From NCBI RefSeq assembly GCF_024138145.1, contig NZ_CP099997.1, positions 806,001-870,000 on the forward strand: a DNA stretch of 64,000 nucleotides. Direction: 5' to 3'. Origin of the DNA: Natronosalvus halobius. Its GTDB lineage: Archaea > Halobacteriota > Halobacteria > Halobacteriales > Natrialbaceae. The stretch's first letter is position 1; the number at the start of each line of letters is the position of its first letter. Below the pieces are notes generated by a model. It worked only from the letters and a program-made list of their open reading frames with translations. It made no database searches and was not told where the DNA came from. Positions 8,646 to 16,745 of this stretch are shown here, piece after piece. The translations under genes were made by a program, and so were the position numbers.

Positions 8646-10318
8646 GTTCGAATTCCGAGGAGGAGGTGCCGGGGCGCGAGGTCGCCTATCGGGTGTTCGC
8701 AGGGGAGTTCGACGACGCCGATTACTCCCACGCCGAGAGCGACGAGGAGCGAGCGCCGAATTACGTCATCACCCCGACTGGAGCACGACTCAACCGGGTG
8801 TTCGTCGTCGGGGCGCTCACGGAGGTCACGGCAGTCAACGACGAGATGCTCCGCGCACGCGTCGTCGATCCGACCGGCGCGTTCGTCGTCTACGCCGGCC
8901 AGTACCAGCCCGACGAACTCGCCTTCCTCGAACGGATCGACCCGCCGGCGTTCGTGGCCGTCACGGGCAAGGCGCGCACGTTCCAGCCCGACGATTCAGA
9001 CGTCGTCTACACGTCGATCCGCCCCGAGAGCATCGCGACGGTCGACCCCGAGACGCGGGAGCGCTGGGTGGTTTCGGCGGCCGAACAGACCCTCGAGCGT
9101 GTCGGCACCTACGCGGCAGCGGCCGACCTCGAGGCCTCGGGTGCCGCGCTCGAGACGGCCCTGCACGAGGCGGGCGTCGAACGCGGCCTCGCCGCCGGAA
9201 TCCCGCTCGCCCAGGACCACTACGGGACCACGCCTGCCTACCTCGAGAGTGTTCGCGACCTCGCGCTCGACGCGGCCGCGGTCGTGGCCGGCGACAGAGA
9301 CGAGGTGCGCGGGCTGGACCGACGGCCGAGCGATTCGCAACCGGATGCGTCGAGTTTCACCGCGCTGGCGAGCGCCGAGTCCGTCGACCTGGACCTGAAC
9401 ATAGACCTGGACCTGGATGTGGACGGCGACGGCGACGGCGACCTCCAGGACGCCCCAGTCCAGGAGGGGAGCGAATCCGAGGCGCCGGCGACGGCTGAAT
9501 CCGGGGCAGAATCCGCCGATCTCGAGGTTGACGATACCAGTGGAGACGACGACGCGAGCGGAGATGATCAACTGGGCGACTTCGACGCCGGAGAATCGGA
9601 TTCGACGGCGGACGAACTCGGCGATTTCGATGCCGATGCCGATGCCGAGGACGAGGACGAGGAAGCCACCGCCGAGGAGTCGGGTTCGATGGTCGACGAG
9701 GAATCCGTCGGTGAGGAACCCCTCGATGAGGAATCCGTCGACGTCGGCCAGAACGGCGACATCGAGGAGGACGAACTCGAGGATGCCTCCGGCATGTACG
9801 AGATGGACGACGAGGAACGCGAGCAAATCGAGGCCGAGTTCGGGACCGAGTTCTCGACGGGAGCGGACGTCGACGAGCCGGGTGAGGCGGACATCGACGT
9901 GCCAGCGGGCGACGAGTCGGTCGGGGGCGCCGAAGACGACGATGTGGAACCCAAAGCCGACGAAGACGAGAGTGTTGAGGAGGCCGGGGAAGCCGACGAA
10001 GACGAAGGAGTCGACGAGGGCGACGAAAAAGAGAGTGCCGGGGAAACCGAAGATGACGAGCAAGCCGACGCAGACCAGGCAGACGAGGGAGACGACGGCG
10101 AAGAGGAGACCGACATCGAGAACGTCGACCTCCAGGACCTCGTCGTCGAGACGATGACCGAACTCGACGACGGCGACGGCGCGGATCGATCAGCCGTGAT
10201 CGACACCGTCACCGACGAGACCGGGGCCGACGAGGACGACGTCGAAGAGGCCATCGACGACGCCCTGATGGGCGGGCAGTGTTACGAGCCCGGGGACGGC
10301 AAACTGAAGGCCATCTGA
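8642..10318 (+). CDS. rpap1: RPA-associated protein
   Basis: A 558-residue protein. The N-terminal 200 residues form the OB-fold-containing RPAP domain (REVAYRVFAGEFDDADYSH, NYVITPTGARLNRVFVVGAL). Residues of about 240-490 are an extremely acidic, low-complexity linker of Asp/Glu/Ser/Gly. The last 65 residues look like a winged-helix domain (DLQDLVVETMTELDDGDG ... DDVEEAIDDALMGG). In H. volcanii such proteins bind their cognate RPA. The start overlaps the rpa1 stop (ATGA), with a GGAGGTG ribosome-binding site at 8630-8636, so translation is coupled. The linker is unusually long, which may reflect salt adaptation or an extended tether. Confidence 0.9.
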   Translation: MSSNSEEEVPGREVAYRVFAGEFDDADYSHAESDEERAPNYVITPTGARLNRVFVVGALTEVTAVNDEMLRARVVDPTGAFVVYAGQYQPDELAFLERIDPPAFVAVTGKARTFQPDDSDVVYTSIRPESIATVDPETRERWVVSAAEQTLERVGTYAAAADLEASGAALETALHEAGVERGLAAGIPLAQDHYGTTPAYLESVRDLALDAAAVVAGDRDEVRGLDRRPSDSQPDASSFTALASAESVDLDLNIDLDLDVDGDGDGDLQDAPVQEGSESEAPATAESGAESADLEVDDTSGDDDASGDDQLGDFDAGESDSTADELGDFDADADAEDEDEEATAEESGSMVDEESVGEEPLDEESVDVGQNGDIEEDELEDASGMYEMDDEEREQIEAEFGTEFSTGADVDEPGEADIDVPAGDESVGGAEDDDVEPKADEDESVEEAGEADEDEGVDEGDEKESAGETEDDEQADADQADEGDDGEEETDIENVDLQDLVVETMTELDDGDGADRSAVIDTVTDETGADEDDVEEAIDDALMGGQCYEPGDGKLKAI

Positions 10319-10322
10319 GCCG

Positions 10323-11174
10323 ATGGCCCGCCTCGAGCCCGTGCCCGACGAACCGGTGGCGGTCGCGGAACTGGACGACGAACGCGCGCTCGTGATCGCG
10401 GACTACCACGCCGGCTACGAGGTGGGGTTGCGCTACGAGCGCGGCGTCGACGTCCCCAGTCGAGCAGACGAGCGTCGAACCCGGTTGTGCTCGCTGCTCG
10501 AACGAACCGCCGCGAGTCGGCTGATCGTCCTCGGCGACCTGATGCACGCCATCGGCGATCCAGGCGGCGCGGAGCGAGGCGAACTCGAGGTGCTGTTCGA
10601 GTCGCTTCCCGACGGTGTCTCGGTGACGCTGGTCCGGGGCAATCACGACGGAGCCATCGAGGGATGGCTGGGGACGGGGTACGAGGGGTTCGACGGTTCT
10701 GGGAACCAAGACGGCGGCGGCACCGTCGAGGGTGAACTGGGCGGTACGCAGCTTCGGATCACGGACGGCAGCGGCGTCCGACTCGATGGTCTCGGCTGTT
10801 GTCACGGTCACACCTGGCCCGACCGGTCGGTACTCGAGGCCGGCATCGTCTGTCTCGGCCACGAACACCCCACCGTTCGACTCGAGGACGACGTCGGCGG
10901 CGCCCGGGTCGAGCGCGTCTGGCTTCGCGGACGACTCGACCCTGATCCGTTTCGCGAGCGTGACGACGAGGACTACGACGGACTACCGTGGCTCGAGGGC
11001 GACGCGGACCCGCCCGAGGTCGTGGTCGTGCCGGCGTTCAACGACCTGGCAGGCGGGACGTGGACCAACCGCGAGAACCAGTCGTTTTTGGCGCCGTTTT
11101 TGCCGGCAGGGCTCGACTCGACGGAGTCGTACCTGCTCGACGGGACTCGACTCGGGCCCTATCAGCGCGTGTGA
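10323..11174 (+). CDS. rpe: RPA-operon calcineurin-like phosphoesterase
   Basis: A 283-residue metallophosphoesterase. The metal-binding motifs are all present: VIADYHAGYEVG near residue 24, IVLGDLMHAIG, LVRGNHDGAIE, CCHGHTWPD and LGHEHPT. These coordinate two metal ions in the calcineurin-like fold. It starts 4 bp after the rpap1 stop and so is the third gene of the RPA operon, matching rpe of H. volcanii. A role in processing DNA ends or nucleotides at ssDNA is plausible, but the substrate is not known from sequence. The end is 3 bp from the convergent Dus-like gene. Confidence 0.9.
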   Translation: MARLEPVPDEPVAVAELDDERALVIADYHAGYEVGLRYERGVDVPSRADERRTRLCSLLERTAASRLIVLGDLMHAIGDPGGAERGELEVLFESLPDGVSVTLVRGNHDGAIEGWLGTGYEGFDGSGNQDGGGTVEGELGGTQLRITDGSGVRLDGLGCCHGHTWPDRSVLEAGIVCLGHEHPTVRLEDDVGGARVERVWLRGRLDPDPFRERDDEDYDGLPWLEGDADPPEVVVVPAFNDLAGGTWTNRENQSFLAPFLPAGLDSTESYLLDGTRLGPYQRV

Positions 11175-11177
11175 GCG

Positions 11178-11951
11178 TTATCGATCAGTTGCCGGCGTCT
11201 CGTTTTCCAGTGCCCGCCGTACCCGCTCCAGGACGACCGGGTTGTCGCTGGGTCGGCCGACGCTGACCGCGTCGGCGCCGTAGGCGAGGTACTCACGAAC
11301 CGTCGACTCGTCGCGGACGCCGTTGTTGGCGATCACGTACAGGTCGCAGGCGTCGGTGACGTCGGCGATGACTGATTCGGAGTCCATCGCGTCGACGTGG
11401 ACGAACGACGCGCCGGCGGCCTCGAGCGAGCGACACAGCGCCGGCAAGTCGACGCCGGGGACCTCAGCGCGGATCTTGACGCCGACGGTCGCGCCGCAGT
11501 CCACGGCGGTGGCGACGTACTCGCCGAGTCGGTCCGTGTCTCGCAGGAGCGTTTCGCCACAGCCGACCGCACAGAGTTCGGGCTGGCGGCAGTGGGCGTT
11601 GATCTCGAGCAACGCATCTCGCTTCCGGCAGACGCGAGCGACGGCCGGGATGGCGTCGGCGCTCGCGCTCCTGACGTTGATACCCGCTTGCAGGGGCTCG
11701 TCCTGGAGCGCGGCGAGTTGATCGTCGACGAACGCGACCGGGTCGTCGGGCAGGAATTCGGTCCGGTCGCGGGCGACGAGTTCGCGGGCGGCCTCGCGGG
11801 ACGGGGCGTCGAGGGCGATACCACCGAGGAACGCACAGCCGGCCCACTCGGCGGCCGCGAGGGCCCACTCGGCGTCCGATTGTCCCGAGAGGCTGGCCAG
11901 TACGAGTGGCGGGGAGGGCGAGAGTGGTGCGGAGGGTGAGAGCGGTGACAT
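11178..11951 (-). CDS. tRNA-dihydrouridine-synthase-like TIM-barrel protein
   Basis: A 257-residue FMN-type TIM barrel. LLEINAHCRQPELCAVGCGETLL resembles the active-site region of dihydrouridine synthases with its catalytic cysteine, GVKIRAEVPGVDL and FVHVDAMDSESV are barrel strands, and VIANNGVRDESTVREYLAYGADAVSVGRPS is the phosphate-binding end. It is shorter than classical Dus enzymes and lacks an evident C-terminal RNA-binding domain, so archaeal annotators often leave it as Dus-like. It begins 3 bp after the cofD stop, so the two genes form an operon. A role linked to flavin or F420 metabolism is possible. Function is not certain. Confidence 0.7.
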   Translation of the reverse strand: MSPLSPSAPLSPSPPLVLASLSGQSDAEWALAAAEWAGCAFLGGIALDAPSREAARELVARDRTEFLPDDPVAFVDDQLAALQDEPLQAGINVRSASADAIPAVARVCRKRDALLEINAHCRQPELCAVGCGETLLRDTDRLGEYVATAVDCGATVGVKIRAEVPGVDLPALCRSLEAAGASFVHVDAMDSESVIADVTDACDLYVIANNGVRDESTVREYLAYGADAVSVGRPSDNPVVLERVRRALENETPATDR

Positions 11952-11954
11952 CGG

Positions 11955-12947
11955 TCAGGCGACTATTGAGAGCGCCTCGTCGATGGCCTGGATCACGCGA
12001 CCGGCGTCCTCCGGCGAGTCGATCCGGATGTCGGTCTGGATCGTCGGCCGGTCGAACTCGGTCGGGTCGTCGCTGTCGATGACGAACGCGTCGGCGAAGG
12101 GGTACGCCGTCGCCAGGCCGGCCGTGTTCGGCGTCGCGCCGACGGCCTCCATCAGGTCGCTGGCCGGGCCGGAAAAGGGCTCGTTGCCCAGGAACGGCGA
12201 GACGGCGACGACGGGGGTCTCCATCAGCGCCCTCGCGACGCCGGGCAGCGCGAGCATCGGCCCGATGCTCGTTACCGGGTTCGAGGGACCGATCACGACG
12301 GCGTCGGAGAGCGCCTCGAGCACTCCCGGGGCCGGTTCGGCGGTCGACGAGCCCCGGAACTCGACGTTCGTGATCGTCGGTTCCCCTCGGTGGGCGACCC
12401 AGTACTCCTGGAAGTGCATCAGGCCGTCCTCGGTATGGATCAGGCTCGCGACGGCGTCGTCGCTCATCGGTAGGACGTCGATCGTCAGCCCGAATCCGTC
12501 GGCGAGGACGTCGGTGGCCTCCGAAAGCGTGTGTCCCTGGTCGAGGAGACTGGTCCGCGTGAGGTGAACTGCTCGGTCGCGATCGCCGATCGTCATGAAC
12601 TCCGCGATGCCCGAGAATCGACGCCACCGGGCGATGTCGCGACCCTCTGTCTGTCTCGAGGCCTCGAGATACTGCGGGCCGTCGGCGAGGTTGGCCGCCG
12701 CGGCGATGTCCGAGAGCGCCGAGTGCGTGCGGTGGGTGTCACCCCTGATTCCCCACCACCGTTCGCGGTCGAGGACGCCGCCGCCCTGAAAGAGAAGTGT
12801 GTCGACGTCGGGAGAGACGAAGAGACCGCCGAGTTCGATGTCGTCGCCGGTGTTGGCGATGACGGTAATCTCGTCCGGCGAGAACGCCGCTCCGGCCCCG
12901 TCTAACAGCTTCGGCGTACCGGTACCCCCGGAGAGGAACGTAACCAT
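11955..12947 (-). CDS. cofD: 2-phospho-L-lactate transferase (F420 biosynthesis)
   Basis: A 330-residue CofD protein. The N-terminus [16 protein letters not shown] is the nucleotide-binding start of this family, with [21 protein letters not shown] and [16 protein letters not shown] following, and [18 protein letters not shown] and [16 protein letters not shown] near the C-terminal half. It transfers the phospholactate (or a related enolpyruvyl) group to the deazaflavin Fo to make F420-0. The gene precedes a Dus-like barrel by 3 bp. A palindromic GCTTAAGC box 23-30 bp upstream of the start fits a leaderless promoter. Confidence 0.95.
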   Translation of the reverse strand: MVTFLSGGTGTPKLLDGAGAAFSPDEITVIANTGDDIELGGLFVSPDVDTLLFQGGGVLDRERWWGIRGDTHRTHSALSDIAAAANLADGPQYLEASRQTEGRDIARWRRFSGIAEFMTIGDRDRAVHLTRTSLLDQGHTLSEATDVLADGFGLTIDVLPMSDDAVASLIHTEDGLMHFQEYWVAHRGEPTITNVEFRGSSTAEPAPGVLEALSDAVVIGPSNPVTSIGPMLALPGVARALMETPVVAVSPFLGNEPFSGPASDLMEAVGATPNTAGLATAYPFADAFVIDSDDPTEFDRPTIQTDIRIDSPEDAGRVIQAIDEALSIVA

Positions 12948-12969
12948 ACGCGTCCGTTTCCGCTGGGGG

Positions 12970-12977
12970 GCTTAAGC
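12970..12977 (-). promoter_or_regulatory. TATA-like box for cofD
   Basis: The palindrome GCTTAAGC sits 23-30 bp upstream of the cofD ATG (12947), a typical haloarchaeal core promoter distance for a leaderless mRNA. Confidence 0.5.
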
Positions 12978-13052
12978 AGTTGCGGCCAGATCCTGGGGGC
13001 TGATAGTGACGGGTCGTTTTCCGCTTCCCGAATCCGGACGCGGGTCAGTGAG

Positions 13053-14630
13053 TTACGTCCAGTCCGCGAAACTCCCCTCGAACAGCGTCTCGGCTTGCTG
13101 ATCGACGTACCGACGTTGCATCACCTCGATGGCGCCCGCGAGCGATTCCCCCGAGGCGACCTCGTCGGCCACCAGTTCGTGTTTCCAGCGGGCTGGGGTC
13201 AGTCCCTGGCGGACGCGGCGACGAAGCGGATGGAGGTAGGCCGCGACCTCCTCGTCGGTCAGACCGCGACTCGAGAGGCCGTCTTCGGCGTGGGCGAAGA
13301 GATCCTCGTAGACGGATTCCGTGTCGCTCGTCGATTGCCCGTCGTTCGTGATCCACTCGATGTCGGCTGCCAGCCCGTCGCGCATCGCGGCGTAAAAGTT
13401 CTCGCGAGCGATCTCCCAGTCGAGTTCGCGAACGGGGTGTTCGAGGTGGGTGAGGCTCTCCAGGAGACCCGCGTACGCCGCGAGGAACGCGACGGAGTCC
13501 CGGACGGTCGGCTGGGCCGGAATCGGGCGAAATTCGATGCGGGCGTTCGCCGCCGATCGACTCGAGCCGTCGAAGACCGGGCGGACCCACCGCCAGTAGG
13601 TGCCGTGTTTGCGCCGGAAGTGGGCGAACTGGTCGTCGAATCTGTCGCCGTCGCCGACCGGCATCGGGACGAGGGTGTCGTCGGTGGCGATTCGCTCGGC
13701 GGCCTCCTCGACGCTCTCGAGGTCGCGTGGGAACCGAACTTTGCCGGCCCCGGCCGAGGGATCGTTCAGGACGGTCTCGAAGATGCTGATCCGGTGTTCC
13801 ATCCAGGCGTCTCGGAGGACGTCCTCGGCGGACGCGCCCTCGTCGTAGAGATCCGCGGGGAGGAACGGTGAGTTGACCCCCAGTGCGAGCAGCGGGCCGG
13901 CGATCCTGACGGCGTAGTCGAAGTACACCGGGAGGTCGGGGGCGTGGGGGACCTGGTAGTGGGGCTGTATCGAGGTGATGAGGCTCTCCGGCATCGCGGT
14001 TTCGGCGGCGAGCGAGACGTTCGGACAGTCGAGGACCATCCCGGCGGCCTCGGCACGGTCGGTGTTGGCCATCGCGTGGTAACGGGCGGCGTCGCTCATG
14101 TTCGTCGCGAGCGTGACGGTGCGCGAGTCGTTGCCCGCTCCCTCGCTGTCGCCGTCCGGAGAATCATCGACTTCGAGCGTCCGTTCGATCGTGTCCGTCA
14201 GATACTCGTGAGCCGATTCGCCCGCGGGCGGGAGGGTCCAGAGGCCATCGCTGACCAGGCACATTCCCTCCGCGTTCGCGACGTTCTCGGCCGCGCGAAG
14301 GCGGGCGAGAATCTCCGATTCCTGGGCGCGAAGCCCGTCGGCGTTGAGTGGTTGCGGACTCGTCGTCATCTCCGCGTTGTGGAGGCCGAGTTCTTTCTCG
14401 AAGCCCATCAACTCGAGGAGGCGCCGAGGAACGCGCTTGAGCGCGGCGGTTTCGGCGTCGACGGCGTAGAATTCGTACTCGAAGCCGACGATCGCCTGCG
14501 GGTTGTCGAACGCGCCCGACTCGATTCCCTCGACGATGACGTCGGCTTCCTCGATCGCACGGTCGCGAAACGACTCGGTATCGACGGCGAGTACCTCCTC
14601 GAGACGCGACGCGAGTTCCTCGGCTCCCAT
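13053..14630 (-). CDS. GCS2-like carboxylate-amine ligase family protein
   Basis: A 525-residue protein resembling the glutamate-cysteine ligase 2 superfamily. Suggestive motifs are VGFEYEFYAVDAET around residue 44, GLHNAEMTTSPQPLN around residue 80, LVSDGLWTLPPAG, GVNSPFLPADLYDEG and ARIEFRPIPAQPTVRD, where the conserved Glu/Arg residues of the ATP-grasp-like fold would lie. It is longer than the other GCS2 protein in the window (gshA at 31332) and clearly a different branch. No substrate can be assigned. The start at 14630 (GAEELASRLEEV after the initiator) is chosen over an upstream in-frame option because the extension is Ser/Arg-rich and unlike the acidic body. It appears monocistronic. 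Confidence 0.65.
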   Translation of the reverse strand: MGAEELASRLEEVLAVDTESFRDRAIEEADVIVEGIESGAFDNPQAIVGFEYEFYAVDAETAALKRVPRRLLELMGFEKELGLHNAEMTTSPQPLNADGLRAQESEILARLRAAENVANAEGMCLVSDGLWTLPPAGESAHEYLTDTIERTLEVDDSPDGDSEGAGNDSRTVTLATNMSDAARYHAMANTDRAEAAGMVLDCPNVSLAAETAMPESLITSIQPHYQVPHAPDLPVYFDYAVRIAGPLLALGVNSPFLPADLYDEGASAEDVLRDAWMEHRISIFETVLNDPSAGAGKVRFPRDLESVEEAAERIATDDTLVPMPVGDGDRFDDQFAHFRRKHGTYWRWVRPVFDGSSRSAANARIEFRPIPAQPTVRDSVAFLAAYAGLLESLTHLEHPVRELDWEIARENFYAAMRDGLAADIEWITNDGQSTSDTESVYEDLFAHAEDGLSSRGLTDEEVAAYLHPLRRRVRQGLTPARWKHELVADEVASGESLAGAIEVMQRRYVDQQAETLFEGSFADWT

Positions 14631-15128
14631 ACCACCGAGTCTGCTTTCCAGCGGGTTAAATGCAGTTATCCCCCGAGCGGATACTGTACTCGAGTTTTCG
14701 GCCCGGTCCGGGGACTGGCGGCCTGCATTCCCGGATGACCGGCTGGTAGGGAGCGATTGGACCGCGAAACGGTACCGTGTCGCAGGTCGTAAGTCGAAGA
14801 TCGTGGTTGCGGGTCGCGGTGAGCTCGAGGGCAAACGCCTCGAGAGCGCGCATCCACTCGCTGATCGCGACCAGATGGCCCGTCCAGGACAAGCCACCGA
14901 AAACACTCTTCAGAACCGGACCATCACCGAATGTGAGAGGTGGTCGAATTTCGTTGCCTTCCTGCCGGATGAGTGGATTCCCCATCGAGCGGACTACGAG
15001 TCGTTTGAGCCAGAAACTCGCTCATCGAGGAAGACGCACACCGGCAGCCAGCAGTAGTGATGAAAATGTAACACCTAAACCGTCCTAAACGTTAATAGGC
15101 CAGATTTTGTATCTTTACCGGCTTACAG
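14631..15128. other. Intergenic region between the GCS2-like gene and the stressosome operon
   Basis: About 500 bp separating two divergent transcription units. Frames within it are short and not protein-like. The right end contains the promoter for rsbR. Nothing else could be supported. Confidence 0.5.
15092..15097 (+). promoter_or_regulatory. Putative TATA box of the stressosome operon
   Basis: TTAATA lies 32-37 bp before the rsbR ATG in a locally AT-rich tract (15061-15128). A second T-rich run, ATCTTTACC, is too close to the start to serve a leaderless transcript. Confidence 0.4.
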
Positions 15129-15938
15129 ATGCCATCCAGTGATCCCCCCTACGAGAAATTGATCGAAAATGCTCCTATCGGCATCTTCCGGGTTCCGGTC
15201 GACGATATGGATCTCGAAGCTTCCGAGGTCGACCTAGAGAATCAGTACGCCAATCGGCGGCTCGCCAGAATGCTTTCTTTCGATTCGGTCGAACAGCTTC
15301 GCTCGGAAATTTCGTCCATCGAATACGCGGATCCACAGGACGCCGAGCGATTCGAAGAACAGCTCAAACGAACGGGTCGCGTGGACGCGTTCGAAACGCA
15401 ACTTCTCGGGAACGACGGCGAGACGATAGACGTACTCGTCTCTGGAACCGTCGACGATGGGGAGTTCATCGCCTACGTCACCGACATTTCCGAGCGGAAA
15501 CGACTCGAGCGGAAGACGGCCGAACAGGCCGAAGCGATTCTCGAACAGTCGACGCCGATCGTCGAAATCTGGGATTGCATCACGCTCGCAACTGTGGTCG
15601 GAACGCTGGATACGGCTCGCGCACAGCGGCTCACCGAGGAGTTGCTCACCGAACTCACGGAGAACGGGGCGGAGATTGCGCTGATCGACATCACCGGCGT
15701 TCCGAACGTGGACACGGCGACGGCACAGCACCTCACCGATACGGTAAACGCCGTATCGCTGCTGGGCAGCGAAGTCATCATCACCGGGATCAATCCCGAC
15801 ATCGCCCAGACGCTGGTCCAGCTCGGGATCACGATGGACGACATCCGAACCAGATCCACGTTGAGCGAGGGGCTGGAACTCGGACTGCACCTCACCCAGA
15901 ACATCGACATCGTGACGAATGCGTCTCAATCTACCTAA
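15129..15938 (+). CDS. rsbR: RsbR-like stressosome sensor/scaffold (PAS-STAS)
   Basis: A 269-residue protein. Residues of about 5-125 form a PAS-like sensory domain (YEKLIENAPIGIFRVP ... IAYVTDISERKRLERK), followed by a short helical linker and a C-terminal STAS domain that opens with STPIVEIWDCITLATVVGTLD, the hallmark of RsbR proteins. Two threonines, T196 in VPNVDTATAQHL and T228 in NPDIAQTLVQL, fall where the RsbT kinase phosphorylates Bacillus RsbRA (T171 and T205; alignment from memory). In bacteria RsbR forms the stressosome with RsbS. Bacillus RsbR has a globin-like N-terminus; here it is PAS, so the signal differs. First gene of a five-gene overlapping operon; rsbS starts 1 bp after its stop. 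Confidence 0.85.
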   Translation: MPSSDPPYEKLIENAPIGIFRVPVDDMDLEASEVDLENQYANRRLARMLSFDSVEQLRSEISSIEYADPQDAERFEEQLKRTGRVDAFETQLLGNDGETIDVLVSGTVDDGEFIAYVTDISERKRLERKTAEQAEAILEQSTPIVEIWDCITLATVVGTLDTARAQRLTEELLTELTENGAEIALIDITGVPNVDTATAQHLTDTVNAVSLLGSEVIITGINPDIAQTLVQLGITMDDIRTRSTLSEGLELGLHLTQNIDIVTNASQST

Positions 15939-15939
15939 C

Positions 15940-16314
15940 ATGACCCACACAGATCGCGTCACCGTTATCCAGGTGCGAGGAACGTTGATCGCGACCCTCC
16001 CCCCACACCCGTCGGACAGTACGATCGACGACCTCCAGGAACGCATTCTCGAGCGTATCAACCAGACGAACCTCGAACGTATCGAGGGAGTCGTGCTCGA
16101 TGTCTCCGACGTGCAAACGGTCGACTCGTTCTTCGCCCGGGTGATCGTCGAGACGGCGAAGATGGTCGAATTGATGGGCGTTCGACCGATTCTCGTCGGC
16201 ATCGGCCCCGCCATCGCCATCACGGTGACCGAACTCGGGTTCGACCTGGGTGGTGTGCAGACCGCCAGGAGTATCGATGCGGCGCTAGACGCCCTCGAGA
16301 TAGATTCGGGGTGA
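15940..16314 (+). CDS. rsbS: RsbS-like single-domain STAS stressosome protein
   Basis: A 124-residue STAS protein. The segment GVVLDVSDVQTVDSFFARVIV aligns with Bacillus RsbS around Ser59, so Ser63 here is the expected RsbT phosphorylation site; ILVGIGPAIAITVTELGFDL matches the second half of the RsbS fold. In bacteria unphosphorylated RsbS holds RsbT in the stressosome and releases it after phosphorylation. The ATG at 15940 lies 1 bp after the rsbR stop; an in-frame ATG at 15919 would overlap rsbR and add seven residues, which is less likely. The small size and lack of a sensor domain separate it from RsbR. Confidence 0.85.
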   Translation: MTHTDRVTVIQVRGTLIATLPPHPSDSTIDDLQERILERINQTNLERIEGVVLDVSDVQTVDSFFARVIVETAKMVELMGVRPILVGIGPAIAITVTELGFDLGGVQTARSIDAALDALEIDSG

Positions 16315-16745
16315 GTCACATGGTGAGCGAAGAAGGGGTCCTCGAGATCGCCTCTGAATCGGACATCGTCACCGCCAGGACCACGATTCGAAACGTCGCT
16401 TCGACCGCCGGCTTCGGGCTGACGGACACCACCCGGATCGTGACCGCTGTCTCCGAACTCGCCCGTAACATCTATCTCTATGCCGAAGTCGGGACGATGC
16501 GCTGGCGAGTCCGTTCGAAGGGGAGCCAGCGAGTCGTCGAGATCGTCTTCGACGACGATGGTCCAGGAATTTCGGACATCGATCGCGCCCTCGAAGAGGG
16601 GTACTCGACGTCGAGCGGAATGGGCCACGGCCTCTCCGGCGCCCAGAAGATGATGGACGAGTTCGAGATCGACACGAGTGCCGAAACGGGGACGACCGTC
16701 ACCATCCGCAAGTACGTGCCACGAGTGGTCGCCAATGACGGGTGA
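16311..16745 (+). CDS. rsbT: RsbT-like serine/threonine kinase (HATPase_c)
   Basis: Up to 144 residues, GHKL-fold ATPase of the anti-sigma/switch-kinase family. The N box is VSELARNIYLYAE, nearly identical to Bacillus RsbT; the G1 box is FDDDGPGISDID; and GYSTSSGMGHGLSGAQKMMDEF is the G2/lid region. In bacteria RsbT phosphorylates RsbS and RsbR, then is freed to bind its target phosphatase. The frame opens with GTG at 16311, overlapping the rsbS stop by 4 bp; an ATG at 16320 is the alternative. The C-terminus overlaps the next gene by 11 bp, so translation is coupled. ATP binding looks intact. Confidence 0.88.
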   Translation: MSHMVSEEGVLEIASESDIVTARTTIRNVASTAGFGLTDTTRIVTAVSELARNIYLYAEVGTMRWRVRSKGSQRVVEIVFDDDGPGISDIDRALEEGYSTSSGMGHGLSGAQKMMDEFEIDTSAETGTTVTIRKYVPRVVANDG

